A stretch of DNA of 64,000 nucleotides from positions 18,130,975 to 18,194,974 of the forward strand of contig JALGQZ010000011.1 of the NCBI GenBank assembly GCA_023105745.1, in the 5' to 3' direction. The notes under the pieces are model-generated. The model searched no databases. It saw only the letters and a list, made by a program, of their open reading frames with translations, and was not told the DNA's origin. The stretch comes from Austropuccinia psidii. Lineage: Eukaryota > Basidiomycota > Pucciniomycetes > Pucciniales > Sphaerophragmiaceae. The position numbers and the translations under genes were made by a program. The first letter of the stretch is position 1, and every line of letters begins with the position of its first letter. This document shows positions 32,888 through 45,748 of the stretch, in pieces.

Positions 32888-34914
32888 TGTGAGCCTTTGA
32901 GATATGACCACATACCCAATAAGGTCACAAAAAATACTCAGAATAATTATACCTTTAATATAATTATATTAAAATTAATTAGAATAATTATACACTAAAA
33001 ATAATTACTCAAATATACAAAAAATACCATAAATTGGTACTAAAATTGGTTTAACTTAAAAACAAATGAATGAACATGTGAAAAAAATTATACCATTGGA
33101 TTCCCCATGGAAAAATACACATATACCATTTTTATGGCATATCTGTAAAGCCAATATTTAAGGAATTATAAGGTACAATACCTTATAAAAACCATAAAAA
33201 CTTATTTATCTCAGAAACTAATGAAACAACATGTGAAATAAATTGTACCAGTGGATTTCCCACAAAAATCCACATATAAAACAATTAATAAGCTAATTCC
33301 CAAAATCAATACTTAAGGAATTATCCTGAATATATGCACTTTTTTGGTCAACGCATATATTCAGTGATCATAGCTAATATCTTCTAAACTATACATGCTA
33401 GAATGATGAACCAAAAATAAAGTTACCACGTAATTACTGTAAGAACACAGATATGAACTTTATTTTGCAAATTATAAACAAGGTTAAGACTTATGAGGAA
33501 ATATTGATAAAAATCAACAGAGCTGTTGACCACTTTGTTGTGAAAGTAGTCCAAACTTAAAAAAAAGTATACAGTTGGATTCTCCTAGTTCATTCGTGAA
33601 GAATGATGTAATTTTTATTATTAAATTCAGGGTATAACCCCCTGAAATCAAGGTTTGAAGTTTAAAATATTGAATTTCGACAGAAAAGATGAGTTACAAG
33701 AAAAATCATCAAAATTAGAGTTTTGATGATGTAATGAAAAGCTCTTGGCAGCATAATAAGGTTATGTCAGGCTATCAGAATTCACTCTCTGAATTGCTGT
33801 AGCGTGAAAACCTTAAAAGTTATTGAGGATCAAAGTTTGAGCTTAAATTGAGCTGTTATGATCACATACTGTAACCTTAAATTAAGTTTAACAGTCTTAA
33901 TAGTGATAAAATTGGTGAATACTATTAGTTTATGATTAAAACTAATAAAATCCACGAAATTTGGGGTTCTGCCAAGCCTCTGATGTCATCACAATTAGAG
34001 TTATAGTGATAACTCTAAATAATGGTGTAATAATGATGTAATATGGTTTGATCATGATGTAATCACCCTCAAACCTTAAAATATTGATCAATTCCAGTGG
34101 ATATGATCAGTACACGTCTACTTGAAGCCTGTTGGACTCTAGGAGGGAGGTATTTACTATAAATAGAGCTCTTTTTAATCTGTTTTCCCCTCAGACGCAT
34201 CAAAAACATTAAATCAATTAAATCAAAGGTAATTTCTTTATTCTTTATATATAAAACTGTTATATTATTAAAGACCAAAGACCACCTGGCTATAATCATC
34301 TATTTTGACGTGATTAAATCATTTATTTAATTGTTTTTGTTAAAAATCTCTCTAAAAACTCATTTCCACGTAAAATCAAGAAATTTAGTAATTTTCTTTA
34401 TTTTTTATTGTAAATACAATTTGAAAAAGTTGTATTATATTCTTTTGGCGTAAAATATCTCAAAATTATTATTTTAAGTGTTAAAAGTAGGTTATTTCAT
34501 CTTATTATAATAATTTCTCTCTTATTATTACTCTTAATAATTCTTAATTAATATAAATAGTATTTATATTAATATATAACTTTAATATTAGTAATATTAT
34601 TGTTATTAATTGTTTTTTATTTATAAAAAACAGTTTTTTACGCCTTTATTATTTGTTGGTAACAATAATAAAGAGCTTTATAATATATTAATTATTTTAT
34701 ATTAATATATTATTTATAATATTATAATTTCATATAATATTAATTTATATTATTATATTTATTTAATAATATAATATTTTTACGCCATAATAATGATATT
34801 TCTTTATTATTATTATTATTTTAATCTTATTTACTTTAATTATAAGGACATTCAGAGTACAATAAGTAATAAATTAGTAATTTTTTACTTATTGTTTCAT
34901 AGTCAAACCTTACA
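32888..34914 (+). repeat. Element E 3' LTR
   Basis: 2027 bp, TGTGAGCCTTTGAG to AACCTTACA, followed by target copy TTTGT. Confidence 0.93.
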
Positions 34915-34919
34915 TTTGT

Positions 34920-34929
34920 GGTTGTGACA
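34920..34929 (-). repeat. Element D 3' LTR, inner end
   Basis: GGTTGTGACA completes the D LTR broken by E. The element's purine tract follows (34930-34940; AGGGGGGTAC on the - strand). Confidence 0.75.
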
Positions 34930-35713
34930 GTACCCCCCTACCTTGAATGGTGAGCTCCTGAGAACCAAGATAAGGTAGAAGACTTTTGAGGCTGTTGAGA
35001 TGGATTGGACGTAGGGATTCTAGAGGTATTTGAATCTTGAAAAGAAAATTTTGAACTGATAAAGGTGTTGGGATATGAATTGAGGTTGACTTGGTCTTCT
35101 CTTGACATTTGGGTTTGAAAATGTTGAAAACATGATTTGGTGTAAGGATTTTGGTATTGAGAGTTATGAGGAAAGAAATTTAAGAAAGTAAAAGAAAAAA
35201 ATATAAAGAGAGAAAAAGAAAATAAAAAGAAAAATGAATTTTGAGGGGCAGTCCAATCTTCATCACGGATTTTGACAGTTGATTTTGAAAGTGGCCAAGG
35301 ACCTGGATAACAGAATTTGATGCCAGGTGCTCACAGAGTGGCCAAGGTGATGTTTTGAAATATTTGAGACCCCTCAGGGAAGTGCACACCAGGTGAGGAA
35401 CTTACGTTTGGTAGTTACCAATCCCGCCAGTGCCATAAATAATAAAGAATCTTGATAAATGAATGTGTTGAACAGATAATAACTTGGGAAGGAAAATAAG
35501 AAGGGAATGGTCCATTTTCCCCATGTGTAAATGGGCATAAATTGGAATTGATGTTGAAAGCCAGGCCAGAAGATCTGTGTCCAAATTGCAAAGTGCTCAC
35601 AGAGTGGCCAAGGTGATGCTTACAGCAAAGAAGAGTAGAATACCCCTAAAGGTGCATACCAGGAGTGGTACTTACTTTTGGTAATTCCTCTCCCCACCAA
35701 GCACCATAAAAGA
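34930..35713 (-). other. Element D 3' untranslated region with direct repeat
   Basis: Noncoding between the pol stop and the 3' LTR. A block starting GTGCTCACAGAGTGGCCAAGG occurs near 35329 and again near 35593, each followed about 80 bases later by an ACTTAC-containing stretch (GTAAGT on the - strand). The same pair exists in element F (about 57985 and 58252), so the duplication is ancestral to the family. Confidence 0.6.
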
Positions 35714-38700
35714 TCAAGCTTCTGAAGAATTGGGTCCTGGCTTGTCAGGATACAAAGAATGGAAATCCTTGACAAGATCAGGACAATTCTTGAGGTTTTT
35801 GGCTGGTTCCCAAGTGGATCTTTCTGGGTCTTGCCTGAAACCTTTCCATTCTACCAGATACCATAATTTTCTCCTCTTGAGCTTTGAGTCCAGTACTTGA
35901 GAGACTTCCCACTGCTCTTCTTCTTCAATGGTGATTAGAGGAGGAGGCTGTTGATTCCAATTTTGGATTGTTAATGTCTTGACTGGTTCCAGAAGGCAAA
36001 TATGGAAAACTGGGTGGGTGGATTTCCATTGAGATGGAGGCTTGAGGTGGTAAGCATGAGTACTGACTTTCTTCAAGATTGGAAAAGGACCCAACCATCT
36101 TTCAAACAGTTTCTTGGTGGGTATTGTTGATTTGATGTTCTTGTAAGAAAGCCATACCATGTCACCATGATTGAAAGCAGGTGGATTTGCTCTACTTTTA
36201 TCTGCATACCTCTTAAACCGGTTTATGGCAGCTTCAAGTTCTCTCTTGACATCTTGCTGTACTGATTGGATTTCTGTTGATAACTTTCCAGCAGGAGTAT
36301 CTTGAGTGATGTGAACTGAATCAAATTGTGGATCTCTTCCATAAACAGTGAAAAACAGGGATTGCTTGGTTGAAGAGTGGTCAGAATTATTGTAGGCAAA
36401 TTCAGCAAGAGGGAGCCAGGTGTTCCAATCATCTTGATGATAAATGACATACATGCAAAGCTATTGTTCTAGTATCTGATTTACCCTCTCTGTCTGTCCA
36501 TCAGTTTCTGGATGGTAAGCAGTTGACAATTCTCTTGAAATCTTGAGCTGCTGAAAATGATTGGTCCAAAAGGAAGAAACAAAAAGGGAACCTCTATCAC
36601 TGACAATGCTTGAAGGAAGGCCATGCTTTGAAATCATATTCTTGATGAATAAATGGGCCAAATCTAATGAAGTGATTGAAGACATTGTTGGAATAAAAAC
36701 TGCCATTTTTGAGAATCTGTCCACTATGACAAGGATTGAGTCAAATGAGTTGGATAGTGGCAGGTGAGTGATAAAGTCCATTGAAAGACAAATCCAAGGA
36801 CCATTTAGGATTGGACGAGGTTTGAGGATTACAAACTTCTTATGATGGATATTCTTGTTTCTTGAACACTGTTGAAAGGATGAGACATAATCCTTGATGA
36901 ATTGAGTCATGCCAGACCAGTGGAAATCCCGCTTGAAAATTTTGAGAGTCTTCTCTTGGCCAGAATGTCCAGCTGGAGGAGAATCATGATGCTTTTGAAG
37001 AATGCTGAGTTGAATTTTGGGGACATTTGGGACCACCGCACGATCTTTGAAGAGAAGGAGTTGGGAAGAGGAATCAAGAGAATAATCCTGGATGGATTTT
37101 CCTTTGCCCAATTCTTGAAGAATACTTCTGTACTGAGAATATTTCCATGCTTTCTTCTGAATTGAGTCAATCAAATTTGAAAAAGATTCCACCTTGACTG
37201 CAAAATACCTTGAGGGTTGAACTTCATCTTGCTGAATGAGTTGTTCAGGGCAGTAAGTGATTGAGAAATGGAATACAGAAAGGAATTCAGCCCAGCCAGC
37301 TTGAAGGCAAGTGAGTACTTTTCAGGAAATGAAGTATTGAAGGGAAGAGGTATTGGTGAGAACTTCAAAAGGGGAAGAAAGAGACAGGAGAAAAGCCCTC
37401 CATTTCTTGAGAGCCCAGACTATGCCAAGGAGTTCCTTGTCAAGAATCTCATAGTTGAGCTCTGCTGGGATAAGCTTGTGGCTGTGGAATGCAATGGGAT
37501 GTTTTCCTGAGTCAGAGAACTGACTCAGTACAGCACCCAAGGCATAATTGGATGCATCGGTCTCTACAATGGTGGGTAGAGAAGGATTGGAGCGGTGGTG
37601 ATAGCCTCTTTGAGTTGGTGAAACTGACTAACAGCTTACTCATTGAGGGGGAAACAGGAATCTTTATTGAGGAAACTGGTTAGTGAACTGATCTTCTTTG
37701 AAGAATTCTTGATGAAACGGTGGTAGAATTTTGCAAAGCCAAGGAAGGATTGAAGAGCTTTGAGGTTTCTTGGAGGCAGTCAATTGAGAATCTGCTGGAC
37801 TTTTGCTTGGTCCATCTTGAGGCCTTCAGAAGAAACGACATAACCAAGATACTCCACACTAGAAAAGTGAAATAGGCACTTGGAAGCCTTAGCAAAAAGA
37901 TTATTGGCTCTAAGTCTGGAAAGAACAGTGGACACATGAGTAACATGTTCTTCCTCATATTTTGAAAAGACCATAATGTCATCCAAATAGAACACAACAT
38001 AAACATCAAGAAGATCTTGAAAGATATCATTGACAAGATTCTGAAAAGAGGCAGGAGCATTGGTGAGCCCAAATGGCATAACCAAGTACTCAAAATTGCC
38101 ATATTTAGTTCTGAAGCATGTCAAATGTTCATCACCCTCCTTGATTCTGAGCAGGTTATATGCACCATGCAAATCAATCTTGGAGAAGATAGAAGAACCA
38201 TTGAAAACATTCAGAAGCTGATTCATAGGAGGACCAGGATACTTGTTCTTCCTAGTAACAGCATTGAGTTTGCGGTAATCAACACACAAACGGAGGCCAC
38301 CATCTTTCTTTTTAACAAAGAGGACAGGTGCTCCTTGTGAAGAGGAGCTTGGATAGATGAATCATTTCTCTACATACTCTGAAATGTAGGCCATGAGTGT
38401 ATCTGACTCTTGTTTGGATAAAGAGTATATCACCCCAACTGGAGGTAGAGACCCCTCCAGCTCAATATGATGATCACAGGCGCGGTGAGGAAGAAGTTTC
38501 TCTTCTACAACCTTGGAGAATACATCCAAATATTGGTGATAGACAGGAGGAACAACCTTCATCATGGTTTCTACTTCTTCTGGCTCTTCCTCTTCATCCC
38601 ACAATTCCTCCAGGGAGTAATGATAAGAAGAAGGAGGAAGGTCCATATTCCCAAAGAAGAGATGAAGTGAAGATACAGAATTATCTTATCCAACATCTTG

Positions 38701-39330
38701 AATCTCTTTGAAGACTTCATCTCCAGATAATGGTAATGACTGAGGGGAACTTATGGAAGGAATATGGACAGAAAATGGAAATGATGGTGTTCTACAATCA
38801 CCAACCAGAGCTGCACATGATTTGGCAGAAGAAAAGTCATGACGCAAAGAATTAGAAGGATCATAATAGTCCTTATGATCAGCATTAAAGGTGATCAGCC
38901 CTTGCCTCCAATTAATAGAAGGATTAAAGTGATTTAGAAAGTCAAAGCCCAATATGAGGTATTCTCCCTTTGGAGTATCAATGACTAAAAAGTTCCATTC
39001 AAAGTCTTGGAAGGAAGGGAGCTCAACCATATATTTTGTATGGTGAGTCACAAATAAGGAAGGGGACTCAGAGGAGTCCAAAATGATTAGAGGAATCTTC
39101 TCTGGGTGTTCTGACATGGTCAAAGAATACATGTGAACAAAATGCTTTGAAATAAATGAGTTGGTAGCATCAGAATCAATGAGAATACTGTAAAACATAT
39201 CAGAGAGAGAAGAAAAAACAAAAAATTTAAGAGAATTCTTGACACCAGTATTCAGAATGCACAATTGTACTCTGTGTGGAAACCAGTGAATACCATTGAA
39301 CACAACATGATCTTCACTCAGGATTTTCAC
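35714..39330 (-). pseudogene. Element D pol, decayed
   Basis: Order on the - strand: protease region (39330-38686) with IDSDAT where F has IDSGAT; a linker (38646-38362); reverse transcriptase (38289-37780) with [10 protein letters not shown]; RNase H (about 37540-37210); integrase (37192-36461, then 36454 onward) with HWSGMTQFI, SMDFITHLP and VSDRGSLF; and a C-terminal chromodomain (about 35750-35930, EEQWEVSQVLDSKLKRR to YLVEWKGF). Breaks include a stop TAG at about 36459 (Tyr in F), frameshifts between 38289 and 37192, and a deletion of about 95 bp near 37245 that removes a segment F retains. The protease Gly is changed to Asp, so it could not work even if read through. Confidence 0.85.
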
Positions 39331-39379
39331 TGGCGGGGAAGTTTGCCTTACGGTTGGGTAAGCTTGTTTTGAGGCCTTT

Positions 39380-40652
39380 TGAAACAGGACTCAAGACTAT
39401 GCTTCCCACCACAATAGGTACATAGACCCTCCTTGATTCTTCTTTCTTTTTCAGAATTCATCAAATTGAAATCTTGATTTAATAAAGGAGAATGGGGCTT
39501 GTCCCTCTTCTGAAAATTCTTCTTCTTTTGACTTGAGCTTGAAGAGCTTTGAGGATGAGAAGAACTTGACTTTGAGGCTTCTGCCTTCTTCTCTTGATGA
39601 TGACTCTTTTAATTTTGCCTCTCATGGTACCTGGTATCAAGCTCCAGGGTAATATCCATTAAGTCTTGAAGAGAGTCAATTCTTGGAGGATGGGAGGCCA
39701 ATTGATCCAAAATCATGGATGGCAATCCCTTCCTGAAATGATGGATTAGAGCTCTTTCCCCCCAATCTCCAATTCTTGAGACAAGACTTCTGAAATCAGC
39801 AATGTATAAAGATACATGCCCACCTTCTTTCATTCTCAAAGAATACATTTCTGCTTCAGCTATTCTGACTTCATTTGGGTCCCCAAATAAGGTGAAGAGT
39901 TGAGATTCACATAACTTCCATTAATTGAGAAGGTAATTTGGATCTTGATTTGTGAGATTGGAAAGATAAGGCTCAATCCATTTTTCAGCCCTGCCAATGA
40001 GAATTGAAGTGGGGTAAAGGACCTTCTTTCTGTCTTGAGCAAAGTTTTGCGGATCATTATGAAAAATCAGTTGACAAGACTGAATAAATCTTCTAACTTT
40101 GAAGGGTTGAGTCCAATCAAAGCATTTTGGTGCCTTCATAGATAGAGTCTTGAAGGCTGGTGGTCTTGATGCTTCAGAGGATGAAGCTGCTTGAAGATTG
40201 GCCATAATCTGACTCATTTGCTTCATAATGGCCAATAAAGATGGTTCAGACTGATGAGAGACAGGCTGATTAGACTGGGCTAGATTTGGCCCTCCAGTAG
40301 CTTGGGATGCCTCTACAGGAGCAGGGACAACTTCAGTACCATCAGACTCTTCCTTTTCCACAGAATTCTGCTCCTCCTCTTCACCATCTTCACCTGGACC
40401 CTTGAAAATGGTCCTTGAAGTTCCTGGAAATCTGCCAACTACTCCTGAAAATGAGCTTGATCTTCTTGGTACTCTTCCTTCCTTCCTGGATGGTGCTGCT
40501 CCTTCCAAAGTGGGTCCTCTGTCCAATTTGGCCCTCAGCTGAGAAACTTCTTGGGTGCCATCAAGAGGAGCCCTGGGATTTGGAGTGAGAACAGCTTGAG
40601 TTCTGGCCTGAGATCTTGTCTGCCTTGCAGGAGGTGAGTGTTGGATGGGCAT
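39380..40652 (-). pseudogene. Element D gag, decayed
   Basis: Starts at the ATG at 40652 (sense MPIQHSPPARQTRSQ), preceded by stop-free but non-ATG sequence. It contains a Glu-rich stretch (about 40360), the capsid domain with FIQSCQLIFHNDP (about 40050-40090) and LRMKEGGHVSLYIADFRSL (about 39790-39840), and one CCHC knuckle, CTYCGGKHSLESC (about 39385-39425). In-frame TAA at 39921-39923 and again at 39609-39611, plus a frame change before the knuckle, break it. Confidence 0.82.
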
Positions 40653-41402
40653 GATTTCAGGATAAAAAAAAATAAAATGAACAAGAATCAAGACTTGAAG
40701 ATGAAAACTTGGGGCAATTGAAATAATCCTTGAAGTCAAAGTCAAGATCAATATCTTGAGGGAAATCGATAAAAATCAAGAAATCAAATGAGATCTTCAG
40801 GTAAATCAATCAATTAAATATCAAGTGAAAACTTGAAGTTAATGAATCAAATATATCAAATCAATCAAAATCAAAATTTGGCAAAATCAATCAATCAATC
40901 AAATGAATTCTTGAGGGAAAATCAATTTACGTCAAAAATCTTGATGTGAAAAATCAGCAAAATCAATGAAATCTTCAGGTCAATCGATTTTCTTGAGGTC
41001 AATATCAATTTATGTCCAATCAATGAATCAAATCAAAATCAAGTGAGTTCTTCTTTAAAAATCAAAATTCTTGAAGAATGAATGAAATATGAATCTTTAT
41101 GTGAAGAATGTGTCTGAATAACTTGATGAAAAATTTGAAAATCAAATGAAAATTAAGAGGACTCCTGAATTATGAATGAATTAAAATGATGATTTGAAAA
41201 ATATTTAAAGAGAGAAATAAAAATAAAATTGGGGTCAGCTTTCAATTTTCAGAATGAAGAATTAATGACAGAAAATTGAGAGGTGATGACAAATCAGAAG
41301 GTTCATAAGCATTAAAGAGTCATAATTTCAATGAAATGAGTGAATGAAATTATAAAGAAAGAATGAACAGAATGAAAAGAAATTATGAGCTAATTAATAT
41401 AA
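40653..41402 (-). other. Element D leader, low-complexity
   Basis: Rich in short AATCAA and CTTGA repeats. No obvious tRNA-complementary primer site adjoins the LTR edge at 41403: the bases read inward (TTATATTAATTAGCTC) lack a TGG start. Priming for this family is unresolved here. Confidence 0.5.
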
Positions 41403-42568
41403 TGTCACAGGGGCTCTTGGACAGAAAAACAAGAGTGGCCTGGCACTCCGCAATCAGGGAACTCACTTGGAAGACTACAAAGAATAAAGAAAATAAAATA
41501 AAATAATAAATTTCTCTAAGAAGGATGCAAGTACAAAGATGAGATGCAATAAGAGAAATGAGAATACAAATGGTAAAAGAGCCAACCAATTAAGTCCTTA
41601 ATCACTGTTTCAACCTGCCAAAATGAACAATGGAATTAGTAAGGATATGACCACCAAATATCCATTGACAGGCTAATAAAGAATAAGAGAAAAGGTGCTA
41701 AACGACTGAATTGATAATATCAGTATTCACTTAACCAAATGGTAAGATAAATAAAGATAAAACAAAATCAAAATATACTAATTAACTGGGGCAAAACCCC
41801 CCAGGGTGGAAAGGGTAGCTGGTATATGTGAAAAGTTGGGAGCTTGAGTTCTTCAGGCTGAAAACTGATCTGTATTCATCCTTGAGGCTGTATTGATTGT
41901 TTTGGAAATTGATACAGCTGGCTAATATTAAAATTGAAACAGGTTGAATGAATTTCCCACACTTGAAAATGAAATACAGCTCTTGATGCATCTAGACTGT
42001 ATTGAAATGAAGGTGGTCGCCAAGATGGATTGAGTGGAGCTTTGACACTTGACAAATGAATGAATGAACTGAATGAACTTCCTCTTGAATTCCTTGAGAA
42101 TGGTTGAACAGTATTGCCTTGGAGGAATACTGTGAATGAAATTTTTCAATGACGTCTTGATGGCTTGATTGGTCTGTGATGCTGAAACACTTGCTCTTGA
42201 GCCTTGATGAGTCCTCTGAATGATTGGGTGCCTTGATGATGTGATGATATGTTAGAAAATTTAAATCACCATTTGATATTTCCACAATTGAATTGCTGTT
42301 GAAAAATGATGCATAATGATATATAACATCATTTATGGCATATTGGTTCATTGGAAAAAAGATTATGTCAAAAGGTCTTGAGATGAAAAGACAGAGGGGA
42401 AAAAGATGGATGTGATGGCTTCAGAGCTTGGAAAGGTGTTTCTGGGTCCTTTGGGGCTTTTGGCCACTTTTGCGTTCTGAGCCACAAACTGGCCCAAAGG
42501 GCGGGAAAGTGTCTTTTGGACACTTTGGGTCAAAGTGCGCAAAATTGCGCAAAATGTGCAAATATGCA
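41403..42568 (-). repeat. Element D 5' LTR, truncated by A2
   Basis: Starts TGTCACAGGGGCTCTT and keeps the family's landmarks (CCTGGCACTC, GGATATGACCACCAAATATCC). It is clearly more diverged from 22565-24211 than that copy is from F's LTR. It is cut at 42568 by the TG of A2's LTR, so the GTGACA end is not in the window. Confidence 0.72.
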
Positions 42569-43992
42569 TGTCAGGATGAAACTATGAAAGAGTGGTAATG
42601 TAGGCTATTTACAACTCAAACTATGTTTGTGACACGGTAAAAATGCTTTAAGAAGGTTTTGAGATGATTAGGAATAAATTAGAAGGGCTTTACTATAGTG
42701 GTTATAGTGGTGGTGAGCGCTGTTGAAAGCCCTGGGTGCAGCTTTATCTGTTGGGTCACAATAATAAAAGACTACAATAATTAAAACTTAGAATTATACC
42801 TGATTATTAACCAAGAGTAAAACTGTTTTGACAGTTTACTACGTAGGTTATTCAAGGGCAGGATGAAGAAAGGCTTTTGGCTGTGAAAAACCCTCCTTTT
42901 ATCCTGAAATTGAGGTGGAAAGGCTGCTAGACCTTTCCACGTAGAGGAAGTGAAGATTTTTCACTCTCTATGACAGGCTTGTGGTTTGCAAACAGCCTTT
43001 ATGCTCTGTATTGGGCTCAGATGTGGTTTTGAAACCACATCTTGGTGGTTTTCACCAATACAGGGGGAAATTTTTCATCTGGGGACCTCACAGCCTGATT
43101 CTGACGTGTTTGACGCGTAGAATGCTGTACAGAAACTGTATGGGACCCCAGTATTGACTGACATATGAGGTATTGAAGTAAAAACATGCTTCTTCGTCTA
43201 TTTGAAACCTCATATTCATGGTTATGGGATATTATCCCATGGTAAGGCTGTATATGACAGCAGGCAGGATTTTGACCTTAAATGGTCATAACTCAGTTTT
43301 TGAGATATCAAGCTCAAAATTGGTTCATTGAATACGTCTGTATGAGCTCTACACAATGGTACCCAACTTGACATGGTTATCATTAAATATGACAAAGTTA
43401 TCCCATGTACAAGTATTTTTGTACATTGGCGTGGTTTGGGCAAAAGCTGTATTAAGCTTGTTTGGCCAATAACTTCTGTTGTAGTTGAGCTATGAGGAAA
43501 TGGATGGCACCATCAGATAGCCCTGATTGTGCTCTTTTCAAAAAGACCCCACTTTAAGTATCTCACACTAAAACTGTAAAAGTTAGATGAGAGGTGAATG
43601 TTTTGTTCACCCTTATTTGGTCTGAATTTGACCATAACTCAAGTAATACTGGTGCTAGCTCAGTTTGGCTAGCACCATTAGATATCCCTGGCTTAGAGCT
43701 TCATTTTGAATACCCATTTGATGGGGTTAAGCCTCTCCTTCTAGATTTTAGATGAGAGGTGAAAATTAAGGTTTATGCTCAGCAATAACTTTGGGCAGGA
43801 ATAACTTTGTTATTTCTTGTCCTATGGTGATGGGACTTATATCTTCAGAAAGAGGTGAGTTTCCTCTTTCTTTTGATACCTTTTGAGCTAATTTGGCTCA
43901 GCTCCATGTTTTGGTGGTATTTTGGCTATTCCATTGGTTTATGGTATTTTGGCTGTCATGCTTGTGCTCTGGTTTTGAGTCACAGGCTGACA
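42569..43992 (-). repeat. Element A2 3' LTR
   Basis: 1424 bp, TGTCAG to CTGACA. Homologous to the solo LTR at 547-1982. Confidence 0.85.
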
Positions 43993-44010
43993 TACCCTCC
44001 CTCTAAAAAA
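43993..44010 (-). other. Element A2 polypurine tract
   Basis: On the - strand TTTTTTAGAGGGAGGGTA precedes the LTR TG. It closely resembles the C tract. Confidence 0.7.
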
Positions 44011-44016
44011 GGCTCA

Positions 44017-45748
44017 TCATAGATGAGACTGTTCAGTCCTCCTAGAGGCCCTGAATCTCCTTAAGTGAAGGTTTCCATCTGGTATGGCATCCTCTGCCAA
44101 CCATTTGTCTTTGTCAGTTGGCTGGTTCTTGAACCTGACTAGATATTGTCTCTGATCCTTCCCATTAAGTCTGATTTTTCTGGCCCTGATGATTTTACTC
44201 ACAGGTCCAGGAGAGTCTTCTACTTCCACTATTTCTGGTGGAGTGATGTTTTTCTTCCTGGAGGGGAATTTATCCTCCTCTGTTTGGAAGTATGGTTTGA
44301 CCAGGCTCACTGGAAAGACTGGGTGTTTCCTAGAAAACTCCTCAGTGAGCTTGACCTCTACTGTATTCCTCCCTATCAACTTAATGATAGTGAAGGGCCC
44401 TACAAATGAGTCTCTCATTTTCTTAGGTCCTTTGAGATTGTTAAAGTTCAGTGTAGACACTAACACCTGGTCCCCTTCCTTGAAGTCAGGTTCCATATGT
44501 GATTTGTCCCACCTTTGCTTGTTATACTCTTTGGCCTCAGCTATGCATTTGGCAGCAGTATCACAGGCTTTCTTCCACATATAATGGAAGTCTTTGGCTG
44601 TGGGGTGGATGGTCAGAAGATTTTTCTTCAAGTGATCCACAGGTAACAGGGGATTCCACCCTTTCTCTACCAGTGCAGGTGTTTTTTCTGTGGTAGAGTG
44701 CTGGCTTGTATTATAAGCCAGTTGGACTGCTGGTAAGAGGGTGACCCAATCATGGGTGTATCCCTCATGGTCCTTGTATTCCATGCCATAGGCACAGAAC
44801 CTCCTGAGGATGTCCTCCATTGTTTGGATCATCCTCTCAGCTAGGCCATCTGTTTGTGGATGGTAAGCTGTGGAAAACGCAAGCTTGGTGCCAAGAATGT
44901 CATATAAATTGGTCCAAAATTCATATGTGAATTTTGGGTCCCTGTCACTAATTATGATCTTAGGGACTCCACAGGTGGATATGATGTTATTCCAAAATAA
45001 CAGAGCAGTGTCCATGGATGTGTCCTCTTTATGGCATGGTAGACATCTCATGCTCTTGCTGAACCTATCAACTATGATTAAGCAGGCATTGTAGTTTTCT
45101 TTGCCTCCTGGGACAAGTCCTGTGACCCAGTCCATGTTGATGGTTTCCCATGGGTGTTTGGGTTCTTCTATGTGTTGAAGCAACCCATATTTCTTCCCAT
45201 GTTTTCTATTTGCGATTTGGCATCTTTCACGAGTGTTTATGTATTCACTCAACTCTTGCTCCCACTTGGGCCACCAAGCTGTGCTTGCTACCCTCTCTTT
45301 AGTCCTGTCCTCACTCATGTGTCCCATATAGGGGTAGTCATGGCATTCCTGCAGGATTAAAGAGATGTGGTCTCTGTCTATCACTGTGAGTGCACTGGTG
45401 TGCTTTTCTCTGTGATAAATCAGGCCATCTATAAGGAAGAATTTACTGTCCTTATAGGCCCTCAACCAGGGTTCCTCCAGCTGGGTTTCCAGTTCTGGGC
45501 TCCTGTATTTTTGTTGAAGGAGTTGGAGTAGTATGCTACACTATATGTGTTTAGCATAAGATTTCAGTACTGCATTGAAAAATTCATTGTGCAGTTCTGA
45601 GGAACTTATTCCCAGTATGGGGGTTTCTGTCCCTTCTGAATCAGTGTTTCCACTGTCAAGGTTACCACTCCCTGGTGCCCATTCAGAGAATCTGAAGTTC
45701 TTCTTCCTATTTATTTCCATAAAATGGATAGGAATTTTTTCAGAAACT
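44017..45748 (-). pseudogene. Element A2 pol, integrase part
   Basis: About 480 codons open from 45465 (a TTG, not a real start) to the stop at 44017, preceded by in-frame TAG at 45541-45543 and about 65 more codons to the F insertion. It holds the integrase core with [22 protein letters not shown] and QTDGLAERM, the GPY/F-like VGPFTII, and a chromo-like tail QYLVRFKNQ to DKWLAEDAI. The zinc-finger Cys pair is damaged: TRERC stands where E and C have TCDRC (Cys to Arg). It is distant from E and C in sequence but clearly the same lineage. Confidence 0.85.

Larger units (their letters stand above)
24212..34914 (+). mobile_element. Ty3/Gypsy element E, recent insertion
   Basis: Complete + strand element with two 2027-bp LTRs (TGTGAGC to CCTTACA), exact 5-bp TSD TTTGT (24207-24211 and 34915-34919), tRNA-type primer-binding site, gag, pol and polypurine tract. 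Side-by-side reading of the LTRs gives ten differences and no indel (about 0.5%). One in-frame TAA separates gag from pol. Confidence 0.93.
22565..42568 (-). mobile_element. Ty3/Gypsy chromovirus-type element D, decayed, with E nested inside
   Basis: The - strand element has a left (3') LTR at 22565-24211 plus 34920-34929, gag and pol remnants (35714-40652), a leader, and the start of the right (5') LTR at 41403. The left LTR is split by element E, and removing E with one TTTGT copy restores GTCAATCTTTGTGGTTGTGACA. The right LTR is cut at 42568 by element A2. The pol ends in a chromodomain, placing it among chromoviruses. Proteins are close relatives of element F but carry many stops and frameshifts. 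The left TSD copy would be CTGTG; the right copy lies outside the window. Confidence 0.8.
42569..45748 (-). mobile_element. Ty3/Gypsy element A2, interrupted by F
   Basis: The - strand element has its 3' LTR (42569-43992), polypurine tract and integrase part of pol. At 45749 it is interrupted by the LTR of F. The left TSD candidate is ATGCA (42564-42568). The remainder of A2 should lie beyond the right end of F. Confidence 0.82.

Noticed and set aside
24212..34914. Envelope gene, suggesting an errantivirus/retrovirus
   Set aside because: Nothing lies between pol and the 3' LTR except 118 bases in E and a few bases in C. There is no signal peptide or transmembrane frame.
43222..43443. Small - strand frame in the A2 LTR
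   Set aside because: Not preserved in the homologous solo LTR at 547-1982, so not a conserved gene.
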